Source: an uncultured Flavobacteriaceae bacterium
GTDB taxonomy: Bacteria > Bacteroidota > Bacteroidia > Flavobacteriales > Flavobacteriaceae
Direction: 5' to 3'
DNA length: 64,000 nucleotides
Assembly: GCA_947501845.1 (NCBI GenBank)
Contig: CANMXP010000014.1
Location: 62,001 to 126,000, forward strand
In this document: in pieces, positions 40,283 through 48,653 of the stretch
How positions within the stretch are numbered: position 1 is the first letter of the stretch
Layout of the letters: each line of letters begins with the position of its first letter
Notes under the pieces: model-generated
Told to the model about the DNA's origin: nothing
The model's input: the letters and a program-made list of their open reading frames with translations, nothing else
The model's database searches: none
Translations under genes and position numbers: made by a program

Positions 40283-40345
40283 TATTTAAAATAAAAGATA
40301 CTTACCATCGTTTTAAGATAGATTTGTTTACTTTGTGTTGTAAAT

Positions 40346-41365
40346 ATGCTAAAGAAAATTATTACTTTTTTTTGTTTATCTTTTAGTACGATATCCATAG
40401 CGCAAGTTGGAGGAGAAACAACATATCAATTTTTAAATTTGATATCGTCACCTCGTCAAGCAGCATTAGGTGGTAAAATATTGACCAATGTCGATTACGA
40501 TGTTACCCAAGGTCTTTTCAATCCAGCAACCATTAATGTTGAAATGGATAATCAGCTAGCGATAAATTATACAAGTTACCTAGGTGGAATTAGTTATGGT
40601 ACAGCTTCTTATGCGTATACTATTGATAGACGTACACAAACATTTCATGCAGGGATTACTTATATTAACTATGGTTCATTTGATGGATATGATGAAAATG
40701 GTAATAGCACAGGGACCTTTACTGGCAATGAAGCAGCGCTTTCTATGGGATATGCACTTCAAATTGGTTATTCCGATTTTTACTTTGGCGCTAATGTGAA
40801 GCTCATCACATCAAAACTAGAACAATACAATTCACTGGGAGTGGCTGCAGATTTAGGTTTGATTTATATTAATGAGGATTTAGATTTTAATGCTGCCATC
40901 GCTATTAGAAATTTAGGGACTCAAATAACCACTTATGCGGGGCTTAATGAACGTCTTCCGTTTGAAGTTGATTTTGGAATGTCCCAACGATTAGAAAATG
41001 TACCAATTCGTTGGCATGTTACTTTTGAAAATCTTCAAAAATGGCCAATAGCACGATCTAATCCCGCACGATCGGTTAGCGATTTAGGAGGCAATCAAAC
41101 TAATGAAAAGGTTGGTTTTTTAGGACAATTAATAAGACATACCATTATTGGAGCAGAAATATTTCCTGAAGGCGGTTTTAATATAAGACTTGGTTATAAT
41201 TTTCGTAGAGGAGAGGAACTACGAATTGTAGATCAGCGTAACTTTTCAGGGCTTTCTGCAGGTATATCAATTAAAATGAATAAAATGCGCTTTAGTTATA
41301 CACATGCAAAGTACACAAGCGCAGCAAATTCAAACTTTTTTGGTTTACAAATAGATTTGCAGTAA
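40346..41365 (+). CDS. porQ: Type IX secretion system protein PorQ
   Basis: PorQ is an outer-membrane protein of the T9SS; with PorU, PorV and PorZ it belongs to the attachment complex that removes C-terminal signals and links cargo to the surface. The 339 residues start with a signal peptide (to SIAQ, residue 20) followed by the hallmark GGETTYQFLNL and SPRQAALGG, shared by the PorV/PorQ FadL-like barrel group. The rest is a repeated beta-strand pattern ending in FFGLQIDLQ. Its position near cmk fits the frequent porQ-cmk neighbourhood in Bacteroidota. Its presence implies that this organism runs a T9SS. Confidence 0.92.
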   Translation: MLKKIITFFCLSFSTISIAQVGGETTYQFLNLISSPRQAALGGKILTNVDYDVTQGLFNPATINVEMDNQLAINYTSYLGGISYGTASYAYTIDRRTQTFHAGITYINYGSFDGYDENGNSTGTFTGNEAALSMGYALQIGYSDFYFGANVKLITSKLEQYNSLGVAADLGLIYINEDLDFNAAIAIRNLGTQITTYAGLNERLPFEVDFGMSQRLENVPIRWHVTFENLQKWPIARSNPARSVSDLGGNQTNEKVGFLGQLIRHTIIGAEIFPEGGFNIRLGYNFRRGEELRIVDQRNFSGLSAGISIKMNKMRFSYTHAKYTSAANSNFFGLQIDLQ

Positions 41366-41444
41366 TAGAGAAGTTACTTTGATAATAGTCTATTAAAAAC
41401 TAAGAAGAAAAGAATCTGCCTTTAAAGGATTAAATATTAAAAAT

Positions 41445-41510
41445 GACTATATCGAGCGAAGTCTAGATATTGTTTGAAATATTCTGGACTGCGCTCGAAC
41501 AGACATCCGA
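41445..41510. repeat. Intergenic palindromic repeat
   Basis: TCGAGCGAAGTC (41452-41463) is an inverted copy of GACTGCGCTCGA (41487-41498) with one mismatch. The 'GAGCGAAGTC' core belongs to the dispersed palindromes common between flavobacterial genes. It lies between convergent porQ and the FN3-like gene and could act as a two-way terminator. Confidence 0.6.
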
Positions 41511-41543
41511 TGATTCTTATTTTTTTTAATATTATTACTTGTT

Positions 41544-42236
41544 TTAATTAACACTAAAACTCCAAACCTGTCCTGTTGTTTCACCTCCTTTATCATCTTT
41601 AACAACGATTTTCCAGTAATATGTAGTTGATGTACTTAAGTTAACTGTTAAGGTTTTTTCGGTTTGATTGTCTCCAACTTTAGTTACTGGAGGATTTACA
41701 GTATCAAAATAAACATCATAGATTAAAGGATCATTATCAACATCACTGGCATCCCACTGTAAATTAGTAGATGCACCAGAAATCGATTCATCTATAGCAG
41801 GAGTAACTAATTGGGGGCTAAATGGTAAATGGTTTATTTCAGCGTTACCTTCAGTGTAAAATTGAAAAACAGTAGAGTAATCGCCAGATAAGCCTTTGCT
41901 GTCAATAGCTTTTACGCGCCAATAATAAGCAATATTTTTTTCTAGAGTAACAGCTTCAAAATTATCAGCGGTATTAATAGATTCATCAAGACTTGCAAAT
42001 TGATTGTCCTTTGAAATTTCAAGAAGGTATTCTACAGTGTCTCCATCTGGATCTGTTACGGTATCCCATTTAAACTCTAAGGTATTGGTGGTACACAAAA
42101 GGTTATTGGTAGGGTATGTTAACGATGTTACTTTTCCAGGGGCTTCATTTTCTTTAGGTGTTTCTGGTGAATCGCCACCACCAGAACAAGAGACTAAAAT
42201 GATTCCAATTGAAATTAATAAGCCTATTTTTTTCAT
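41544..42236 (-). CDS. Lipoprotein with two fibronectin type III-like domains
   Basis: A 230-residue lipoprotein (lipobox ILVSC at residues 13-17, then a GGGDSPETP linker). Two Ig-like repeats follow: about 35-130 and 135-230. Each has an 'LxWxxxDxDGD/ND...YxxY...W.V.A.D..G' pattern (LEFKWDTVTDPDGD ... YYWRVKAID and LQWDASDVDND ... YYWKIVVKDD), typical of FN3-like domains in surface proteins. There is no catalytic domain, so it is probably a binding or spacer lipoprotein. It converges with porQ across a palindromic repeat. Confidence 0.82.
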   Translation of the reverse strand: MKKIGLLISIGIILVSCSGGGDSPETPKENEAPGKVTSLTYPTNNLLCTTNTLEFKWDTVTDPDGDTVEYLLEISKDNQFASLDESINTADNFEAVTLEKNIAYYWRVKAIDSKGLSGDYSTVFQFYTEGNAEINHLPFSPQLVTPAIDESISGASTNLQWDASDVDNDPLIYDVYFDTVNPPVTKVGDNQTEKTLTVNLSTSTTYYWKIVVKDDKGGETTGQVWSFSVN

Positions 42237-42491
42237 AGTTTTAATTCTTTAAAATTTTAATGTTATTTATTAACCACACTTACTAAGTTTTATTAATGAC
42301 AAGCAAGAAATAAAGATTAGGACAAAAGAACAGATTCATTAAGTTTTTTTTCAATAACATATGGTTTTGCATGTCATATAGTCTTTCAATTTTATTAATG
42401 GTTTAAACTCAGAGCTCATTTTAATTTCAATTCGACATATCTAGTTTTTTTTTTAGCAGCTAAAGACTATTTTTGTCTCTTATTATACCTT

Positions 42492-43187
42492 ATGAATAAA
42501 ATAACGATAGCCATAGATGGATTTTCTTCAACAGGGAAAAGTACTGTGGCCAAACAACTAGCCAAATATTTAGGTTACATTTATGTTGATACTGGGGCTA
42601 TGTACAGAGCAGTTACACTATATGCTATGGAAAAGGGACTCATTAGCAATGATGATTTTAATAAAGAGGCATTGGTTTATCAATTACCAAATATTGGAAT
42701 AAGCTTTAAGTTTAATGACATACTTGGTTTTGCAGAAGTATATTTAAATGGAGTTAATGTAGAAAAAGAAATTAGAACTTTAAAAGTGTCTGGTTTTGTT
42801 AGCCAGGTGGCCGCCGTATCTCAAGTGCGGCATAAATTGGTGGAGCAGCAACAAAAAATGGGTAAAGATAAAGGTGTAGTGATGGATGGAAGAGATATTG
42901 GTACTGTTGTTTTTCCTGATGCTGAACTAAAATTGTTTATGACGGCTTCTGCTGAAAAAAGAGCCATAAGACGTTATGAAGAACTTATAGGCCGTGGCGA
43001 TAAAGTTATTTATGAGGATGTTCTACATAATGTTCAAGAACGAGATCATATTGATACGACCCGTAAAGATTCCCCTTTAGAAAGAGCTGAAGATGCTATA
43101 GAAATTGATAACTCAAGCCTTAGTTTGGAAGAACAGTTTGATAAAATTTTGCAATTAGCAAAAATGACTATTGAAGATATAGAATAA
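42492..43187 (+). CDS. cmk: Cytidylate kinase
   Basis: CMP/dCMP kinase. The P-loop GFSSTGKST is at residues 9-17, YVDTGAMYRA at about 31-40 is the nucleoside-binding signature, and DGRDIGTVVFPDA (about 136-148) and the LID arginines near RRYEEL are present. The 231-residue length is typical. The gene lies upstream of rpsA as in many bacteria, but with a minus-strand LysM gene between them. A TATTTTTG box at 42470-42477 precedes the ATG by 14 bases without a clear -33 element. The transcript ends in a hairpin that embeds a palindromic repeat. Confidence 0.96.
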   Translation: MNKITIAIDGFSSTGKSTVAKQLAKYLGYIYVDTGAMYRAVTLYAMEKGLISNDDFNKEALVYQLPNIGISFKFNDILGFAEVYLNGVNVEKEIRTLKVSGFVSQVAAVSQVRHKLVEQQQKMGKDKGVVMDGRDIGTVVFPDAELKLFMTASAEKRAIRRYEELIGRGDKVIYEDVLHNVQERDHIDTTRKDSPLERAEDAIEIDNSSLSLEEQFDKILQLAKMTIEDIE

Positions 43188-43236
43188 AAAACGGCTTGGT
43201 CACTGAGCGTAGTCGAAGTGCAGCCGTTTTTTATTA
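43186..43236. terminator. Bidirectional terminator carrying a dispersed palindrome
   Basis: AAAAAACGGCT (43186-43196) pairs with AGCCGTTTTTT (43222-43232). The loop holds CACTGAGCGTAGTCGAAGTG (43201-43220), a widespread palindrome in Bacteroidota intergenic DNA. It separates the convergent cmk and LysM genes and can terminate in both directions. Confidence 0.85.
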
Positions 43237-43250
43237 AATCAATTCCTAAA

Positions 43251-43625
43251 TTACAGATTAGGAATAATTAATTCTTGGTCTGGATGAATTAAATCAGGGT
43301 TCTTTAAAATATCAGAATTAGCTTTAAAAATATCTTGATATTTTGATGCATTACCATAATATTGTATAGCTATTTTTCCTAAAGTTTCCCCACTTTTAAC
43401 AGTGTGTCTGTGAAAAACACTTTCATCTGCAACTTTGATATCGGCCATAATATCTGTTGGGCTTTCACCACCAATTTCTTTTATTTTATCCCAAATTAGA
43501 TTTTTTTCATAAGGTGTATTTGCAGTCCCCCAAACTTTTAAAACGCCGTTTTCTTCTTGTACATCGCCGTTTTGAATGTTTAAAGATTCCCCTAGATCTA
43601 ATACTGCTTGGTATTTTGCTTTCAT
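43251..43625 (-). CDS. BON-LysM protein (YgaU/Kbp-like)
   Basis: A 124-residue cytoplasmic protein. Residues about 10-65 resemble a BON-like domain (VLKVWGTANTPYEKNLIW). Residues 74-122 form a LysM domain (HTVKSGETLGKIAIQYYGNASKYQDIF ending in PDQELIIP; quoted in parts: HTVKSGETLGKIA, IQYYGNA, DQELIIP). There is no signal peptide, which agrees with E. coli YgaU/Kbp, a cytoplasmic potassium-binding protein with the same BON-LysM order. A potassium-sensing role is inferred by analogy only. It converges with cmk. Confidence 0.85.
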   Translation of the reverse strand: MKAKYQAVLDLGESLNIQNGDVQEENGVLKVWGTANTPYEKNLIWDKIKEIGGESPTDIMADIKVADESVFHRHTVKSGETLGKIAIQYYGNASKYQDIFKANSDILKNPDLIHPDQELIIPNL

Positions 43626-43799
43626 AGTTTTATAAGTGTTAAATTATTCTGTTATTTCATTTTACAATATAATAAATTTCTTATTATAAAATTCATTAAA
43701 GGTTAAGCTTTTGTTTCTATTTTTTGGACACAAAATAGATGTAAAAGTCACACTATAAAAGTTTGTTTTGTCAAATTAGGCTAATTTCCTGAAAATATG

Positions 43800-43929
43800 T
43801 ATTTTTGCACTCCTTTTAGCGAATTAATGGAAAGATAAAAGGATGAAACAGAAATTATTTATAACACTTCTGTGTGTTAATCGCGTAAGGCTTTCCTAAA
43901 ACATACAGAATACAAATTTTAATCAGCAC
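43800..43929 (+). promoter_or_regulatory. rpsA -7 box and long leader
   Basis: TATTTTTG at 43800-43807 fits TAnnTTTG, though no TTG lies at the usual spacing. It would give a leader of about 115 bases before the rpsA start at 43930. In other bacteria S1 represses its own mRNA through the leader; whether that holds here is not visible. No known riboswitch was recognised. Confidence 0.4.
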
Positions 43930-45762
43930 ATGGCTGAAAAAGCAAAACAAGCTGAAGTTGAAGCAACAGATGCTCCAAAAGCAGAAGCTCCAGTAGTATC
44001 TGAAGCTCAGGCAAATCCAGAAAAATTCTTAAAAGAGTTCAATTGGCACAATTACCAAGAAGGTATTGATGAGGTTGATGACAAGCAACTTAAAGAATTT
44101 GAAAAATTAGTAGCAGAAAATTTCGTTGACACCCTTAATGATGAGGTTGTTGAAGGTACTGTGGTTCACATTACTGACAGAGATGCAATTATTGACATCA
44201 ATGCAAAGTCTGAAGGTGTTATTTCTTTAAACGAATTTCGTTACAACCCTAACTTAGCAGTGGGTGATAAAGTAGAAGTATTAATCGATGTTCGTGAAGA
44301 TGCAACAGGTCAATTAGTACTATCTCACAGAAAAGCACGTGTTATCAAAGCTTGGGATCGTGTTAATGCGGCCCATGATAGTGGTGAAATCGTTAATGGT
44401 TTTGTTAAATGCAGAACTAAAGGTGGTATGATTGTAGATGTTTTTGGAATTGAAGCATTCTTACCTGGTTCTCAAATTGATGTAAAACCAATTAGAGATT
44501 ACGATCAGTACGTAAATAAAACTATGGAATTTAAAGTTGTTAAAATCAACCACGAATTCAAAAACGTAGTAGTATCTCATAAAGCTTTAATTGAAGCTGA
44601 TATTGAAATACAGAAAAAAGAAATTATTGGTCAATTAGAAAAAGGTCAAGTACTAGAAGGTGTTGTTAAAAACATTACTTCTTATGGTGTATTTATTGAT
44701 CTTGGTGGCGTTGATGGTTTAGTTCACATCACAGATTTATCTTGGTCTAGAATTAATCATCCAAACGAAATTGTAGAATTAGACCAAAAACTTAATGTTG
44801 TAATCCTCGATTTTGATGAGAACAAATCAAGAATCCAATTAGGATTAAAACAATTAAGCAAACACCCATGGGAAGCTCTTGCAGAAGAGGTGAAAGTAGG
44901 TGATAAAGTAAAAGGTAAAGTAGTTGTTATTGCAGATTACGGTGCGTTTATTGAAGTAGCCGATGGTGTTGAAGGATTGATTCACGTATCTGAAATGTCA
45001 TGGTCTACACATTTACGTTCAGCTCAAGATTTCGTTTCTGTAGGAGATGAGGTTGAAGCTGTTATCTTAACTCTTGATAGAGAAGATCGTAAAATGTCTC
45101 TTGGTATTAAGCAATTAACTCCAGATCCATGGACAGATATTACAGGTAAATACCCATTAGCTTCTAAACATACAGGAGTTGTACGTAACTTTACAAACTT
45201 TGGTGTTTTTGTTGAGCTAGAAGAAGGTATTGATGGATTGATTTACATCTCAGATTTATCTTGGACTAAGAAAATCAAGCACCCATCTGAATTCTGTGCA
45301 GTAGGTGATAAGTTAGATGTTATTGTATTAGAATTGGATGTTGAAGGACGCAAATTAAGTTTAGGTCATAAACAAACCACTGAAAACCCTTGGGATAAGT
45401 ATGAAACAGAATTCGCTTTAGAAACTGTTCATAATGCATCAATTGCTGAAATAGTTGATAAAGGCGCTACAGTAGAGTTTAATGAGGATATCGTTGCTTT
45501 TGTACCTTCTCGTCATCTTGAAAAAGAAGATGGAAGCAAACTTAAGAAAGGTGAAGCTGCAGAATTCAAAATCATTGAATTTAATAAAGAGTTTAAACGT
45601 GTTGTAGCATCTCATACAGCTGTATTCAAAGCTGAAGAAGTTGCAAATGTTAAAGCAGCAGTTAAGAAAGCGGCTAGTGCAGCGGCAGAAGCAAAACCAA
45701 CTTTAGGTGATGCTAATGATGCTTTACAAGCTCTTAAAGATAAAATGGACGGGAAAGCATAA
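43930..45762 (+). CDS. rpsA: 30S ribosomal protein S1
   Basis: S1 binds mRNA and helps start translation on the 30S subunit, although Bacteroidota rely less on Shine-Dalgarno pairing. The 610 residues hold six S1 repeats, seen from their starts: VVEGTVVHITD, GEIVNGFVKCR, GQVLEGVVKNITSYGVFIDL, GDKVKGKVVVIADYGAF, HTGVVRNFTNFGVFVEL and VHNASIAEIVDKGATVEF. An acidic-Ala N-terminus (KAQQAEVEATDAPKAE-like) and an Ala/Lys-rich tail flank them. The first two repeats are less canonical, as usual in S1 where they bind the ribosome. The gene ends in a strong terminator. Confidence 0.97.
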   Translation: MAEKAKQAEVEATDAPKAEAPVVSEAQANPEKFLKEFNWHNYQEGIDEVDDKQLKEFEKLVAENFVDTLNDEVVEGTVVHITDRDAIIDINAKSEGVISLNEFRYNPNLAVGDKVEVLIDVREDATGQLVLSHRKARVIKAWDRVNAAHDSGEIVNGFVKCRTKGGMIVDVFGIEAFLPGSQIDVKPIRDYDQYVNKTMEFKVVKINHEFKNVVVSHKALIEADIEIQKKEIIGQLEKGQVLEGVVKNITSYGVFIDLGGVDGLVHITDLSWSRINHPNEIVELDQKLNVVILDFDENKSRIQLGLKQLSKHPWEALAEEVKVGDKVKGKVVVIADYGAFIEVADGVEGLIHVSEMSWSTHLRSAQDFVSVGDEVEAVILTLDREDRKMSLGIKQLTPDPWTDITGKYPLASKHTGVVRNFTNFGVFVELEEGIDGLIYISDLSWTKKIKHPSEFCAVGDKLDVIVLELDVEGRKLSLGHKQTTENPWDKYETEFALETVHNASIAEIVDKGATVEFNEDIVAFVPSRHLEKEDGSKLKKGEAAEFKIIEFNKEFKRVVASHTAVFKAEEVANVKAAVKKAASAAAEAKPTLGDANDALQALKDKMDGKA

Positions 45763-45785
45763 TATTCCTAATCTTTTATAAAATG

Positions 45786-45816
45786 AAAGCCTTCAAGAAA
45801 TTGAAGGCTTTTTTGT
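45786..45816. terminator. rpsA terminator
   Basis: AAAGCCTTCAA (45786-45796), loop GAAA, TTGAAGGCTTT (45801-45811), then T residues. It may also serve the convergent gene. Confidence 0.9.
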
Positions 45817-45863
45817 TTAATGATTGTCTCCTTTAAATAAAATCAATTAATTAAAGTAAAAAC

Positions 45864-46463
45864 TTAATATATAGATTGTATTCTTTTCGATATAGAATTG
45901 AGCTCAAAGACCTTAAGCAAGCCTACGAGTAAAAATAAAACCATGGATATGTACGTATTTAAAAATGCAGATGATAACCCAATAACATAAATAGATACAC
46001 AGATATAATCCATAGTGTGCCTATCTAGGTGTGTGGCTATTGGAGAAGTTTTTTCATGAATTTTGATAATAGAATTTCTTAAGAGTAGAAATGATAACTG
46101 ACTCATAAGAAGTACAAAACCATATAAAACAACGGGGACAACATCTGTATGGTGATCACCTTTTCCAATCCAACCTGTTGTGAATGGGATTACAGATAAC
46201 CAAAATAATAGGTATAAATTAGCCCATAAGATTTTTCCATTTATTTTTTCTGCCATTTTAAAGAGTTGATGATGAGTGACCCAATAAACACTAACATATA
46301 AGAAGCTTACTAGATAACTAATAAATATTGGCACGATTTCAAAAAAAGCTTTTAAAGTATATTCGCTTGGTGCTTCTAATTCTAAAACCATAATAGTAAT
46401 AATAATAGCAATTACACCATCACTAAAGGCCTCTAATCTTTCAGAGGTCATTCCATTTTTCAT
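45864..46463 (-). CDS. TMEM175-family (DUF1211) channel-like protein
   Basis: A 199-residue membrane protein with about six hydrophobic segments. RLEAFSDGVIAI at residues 9-20 is the RxxxFSDG signature of the TMEM175 family, whose bacterial members are potassium channels that work as tetramers of one six-helix domain. VTHHQLF and a short acidic-His loop (KGDHHTDV) follow. The length matches prokaryotic members. It lies downstream of a six-gene minus-strand cluster but 174 bases away, so linkage to that unit is doubtful. Confidence 0.85.
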   Translation of the reverse strand: MKNGMTSERLEAFSDGVIAIIITIMVLELEAPSEYTLKAFFEIVPIFISYLVSFLYVSVYWVTHHQLFKMAEKINGKILWANLYLLFWLSVIPFTTGWIGKGDHHTDVVPVVLYGFVLLMSQLSFLLLRNSIIKIHEKTSPIATHLDRHTMDYICVSIYVIGLSSAFLNTYISMVLFLLVGLLKVFELNSISKRIQSIY

Positions 46464-46637
46464 TGTAAATTCAAATTAATAATTAGAGATATTGGTTCTT
46501 TATAAATTTGCATTTATAACCTTGTATTAAAGAGGAAAGTGAATTTCACTTTCCCCTGTTTTTTTACATTGATATTAGTGCTGCGTAGAAATTTATAAAG
46601 ATCCGTTCCATTTTTTTAGGTGGAAATATTTCTCTTT

Positions 46638-47039
46638 TTATTTATAATAATTGCGATCGTCTGGTGCTTCATTTAAAGTGAATGTATGTTGATATTCAGG
46701 ATCATACACATTCAATATTGTATACGTTCCTGATGTTTTCCAAGATTCGCCATCCCAGGTACCATCACTATTTAGTAGTTTTTGAATATGCTGTGACTGA
46801 ATTAGAACACGCCCCCAAAATAGCCATTTACCATTTATGTTATGTACAAAATAAACCCTAACAGGGTCCAATTGGAAAATTCTGGCACTAGGCTTATCTT
46901 TAAATTCAAATACCATACCTTCTACATCTTTAAGTGTGATTGGTGTTTTCTGGTGTTTTTCCAGATCGAAAATATGAACAGGGAACCCCTGTTCTGTTGT
47001 TAATTGTAATGTGTCATTGATTTCTACGAAACTTCCCAT
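46638..47039 (-). CDS. Hypothetical small protein, last gene of the PLD/GMC/ferritin-like cluster
   Basis: A 133-residue soluble protein, not recognised. It is beta-rich by pattern: VEINDTLQLTTEQGFP, VEGMVFEFKDKPSARIFQL, RVYFVHNINGKWLFWGRVL, and a C-terminal TYTILNVYDPEYQHTFTL. The alternation and a central 'VYFVHN..GKW.FWGR' suggest a compact barrel. There is no signal peptide and no catalytic motif. It starts 11 bases after the SRPBCC gene's stop. A binding or accessory role in the cluster's reaction is a guess from linkage. Confidence 0.72.
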   Translation of the reverse strand: MGSFVEINDTLQLTTEQGFPVHIFDLEKHQKTPITLKDVEGMVFEFKDKPSARIFQLDPVRVYFVHNINGKWLFWGRVLIQSQHIQKLLNSDGTWDGESWKTSGTYTILNVYDPEYQHTFTLNEAPDDRNYYK

Positions 47040-47050
47040 TTTTATATTTT

Positions 47051-47503
47051 TTAGTTATTAATTAATTTTCCTCCAAACATATTTACCAAATTTTCAAATC
47101 CATTCTTATAAAATTGTGTGACCCCATCTTCTGAAGAATAAAATTCAGAAGACCACTGCACTAAACAGCGCTTATTGAGTTCTGTTTCTACGACTTGGAT
47201 TTGGGCATGGTATCTTTGTGTTGTTTCTCCCCATTCTCCTTTATGCCATTTATATTTATAACGCATATTTTCATTATCCATAAAAACTAATTCTTCCCAT
47301 GTAGGCGTTTGGCCAGGAAAGGTTAATTTTCTACGAATATCTCTTTCTTCTCCCTGTCCTTCAGGAACTTCAGAAAATGTAATATCTGAATGCCATTGAT
47401 TGATATTATAAAAGCCTCCAACAAGATGCCATACTTTGGCTGCCGAAGCATTTAATTCGCATACCACAACGACCTGCCAATTTTTAGAATCTTTTGTGTT
47501 CAT
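47051..47503 (-). CDS. SRPBCC-superfamily (START-like) protein
   Basis: A 150-residue protein of the polyketide cyclase/dehydrase-like SRPBCC group, whose helix-grip fold holds a hydrophobic ligand. The start MNTKDSKNW (47503) is preferred over an upstream start that would run back through the preceding gene's end. Family text: VVVVCELNASAAKVWHLVGGFYNINQWH (in parts: NASAAKVWHLVGGF, NINQWH), then RKLTFPG and LVQWSSEF near the C-terminus. Members bind or reshape aromatic or lipid-like small molecules. It begins 13 bases after the ferritin-like gene, consistent with a role in that pathway as a ligand-binding or cyclase step. Substrate unknown. Confidence 0.8.
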   Translation of the reverse strand: MNTKDSKNWQVVVVCELNASAAKVWHLVGGFYNINQWHSDITFSEVPEGQGEERDIRRKLTFPGQTPTWEELVFMDNENMRYKYKWHKGEWGETTQRYHAQIQVVETELNKRCLVQWSSEFYSSEDGVTQFYKNGFENLVNMFGGKLINN

Positions 47504-47516
47504 TTTAATATTTAAA

Positions 47517-48653
47517 TTATAGCATTCTAAAACAAGGTCCATAATGTAATCCGTCCTTATCTGGAATTGGTATCTGCATAAGAGGTAGGGCAAATTGTTC
47601 TAATTTAAACATAACCTCAATGGCATTTACCAAGGCTGCTTGTCCTCGTCCGTTTATGGCCCAGGCATCTTCTAAGAACTTTACTAAATCTGTATAAACT
47701 TCATCAAAACTGTTTATCAAGTGCCAAACTTCTGGTGACACATCATCCTTTTTATACCCTCCCTCAGGTATTCTTGCAATATTATGTGTCTCTGGTCTTG
47801 GAACGGGGTCTTTGAAGTAATATTTATCCCCCTCTTGAACAATTTTCTTTTGGTAATACACTTCCCAAAAGCGATAGAAATGGGCTAAGTTATCCATGCC
47901 TGTGCTAGCAGGCGTTACATTTTCAGAGCCTTCTCCTTGTTCTTTAATCATATCTATAGCTTTGGAAACGCTTTCAGCATCTGCCATAACCCACCAAGAT
48001 AAAGGACCTGCTAATTGGCGTTCGACATCCATTTTTGGCTGTAACTCCTGAAATAATTCATTAATACGATCGTACAGCTCACCTATGGTCGTATTGTGTT
48101 CATGACTTTGAATATGCTTGGTGTTGCCAATTTTCCCTTCTTGGTTGCATAGACCTCCTATACCCACTAACTCTTTTGTTTCGTAATCATATATTTCGGC
48201 AATTTCTTCTGGTAACTCGATTTCCATGAAATTTCTAAGCGAGCAATCATTTAACCCTTCTAGATATAGAAAAAGCTCTGGATGTACACCGCCAGGCAGA
48301 CCTGAAGGGAAGTTTAGTCTGTTCTCCGTGTTATATATCCTTGGTTCACCACCAATTCCAACAATCATATTACAGACCATTGCCATATGAAGCATTTCTT
48401 CCTGAAAAATATTACGAATCGATTTTGCGACCTCAGACTCATTGTCTTTAATAGTCCACATGGCTTGTAAATAAATAGGAATGGTTGCAAATTCTAATAC
48501 AACAGCACTGTTTAATAGTTCTTTTAAAACATGTAATTTGTCTTCTTCAACATTGTCTACAGATTTTGAGTGTTGAATTAATTCTTTTACATTGTTTAAT
48601 TTAGTTGCTTTCTCTTGAAAGGCATTCTTGAATTGTATTTGTTTTGTTAGCAT
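47517..48653 (-). CDS. VioB-type ferritin-like protein
   Basis: A 378-residue protein of the ferritin-like family that includes the iminophenyl-pyruvate dimer synthase domain of VioB and the RebD/StaD group. The start MLTKQIQF (48653) lies inside the end of the GMC gene, a 53-base overlap. Di-iron-type ligands are visible: Glu54 in VLEFATIPIYLQAMW (quoted in part, LEFATIPIY) and ExxH at Glu86-His89 in FQEEMLHMAM. Other conserved text is FPSGLPGGVHPEL and DNLAHFYRFWEVYYQ. It is much shorter than VioB (about 1000 residues) and lacks its other domain. Its immediate partner is an FAD oxidoreductase, recalling VioA/VioB coupling. Substrate unknown. Confidence 0.82.
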   Translation of the reverse strand: MLTKQIQFKNAFQEKATKLNNVKELIQHSKSVDNVEEDKLHVLKELLNSAVVLEFATIPIYLQAMWTIKDNESEVAKSIRNIFQEEMLHMAMVCNMIVGIGGEPRIYNTENRLNFPSGLPGGVHPELFLYLEGLNDCSLRNFMEIELPEEIAEIYDYETKELVGIGGLCNQEGKIGNTKHIQSHEHNTTIGELYDRINELFQELQPKMDVERQLAGPLSWWVMADAESVSKAIDMIKEQGEGSENVTPASTGMDNLAHFYRFWEVYYQKKIVQEGDKYYFKDPVPRPETHNIARIPEGGYKKDDVSPEVWHLINSFDEVYTDLVKFLEDAWAINGRGQAALVNAIEVMFKLEQFALPLMQIPIPDKDGLHYGPCFRML

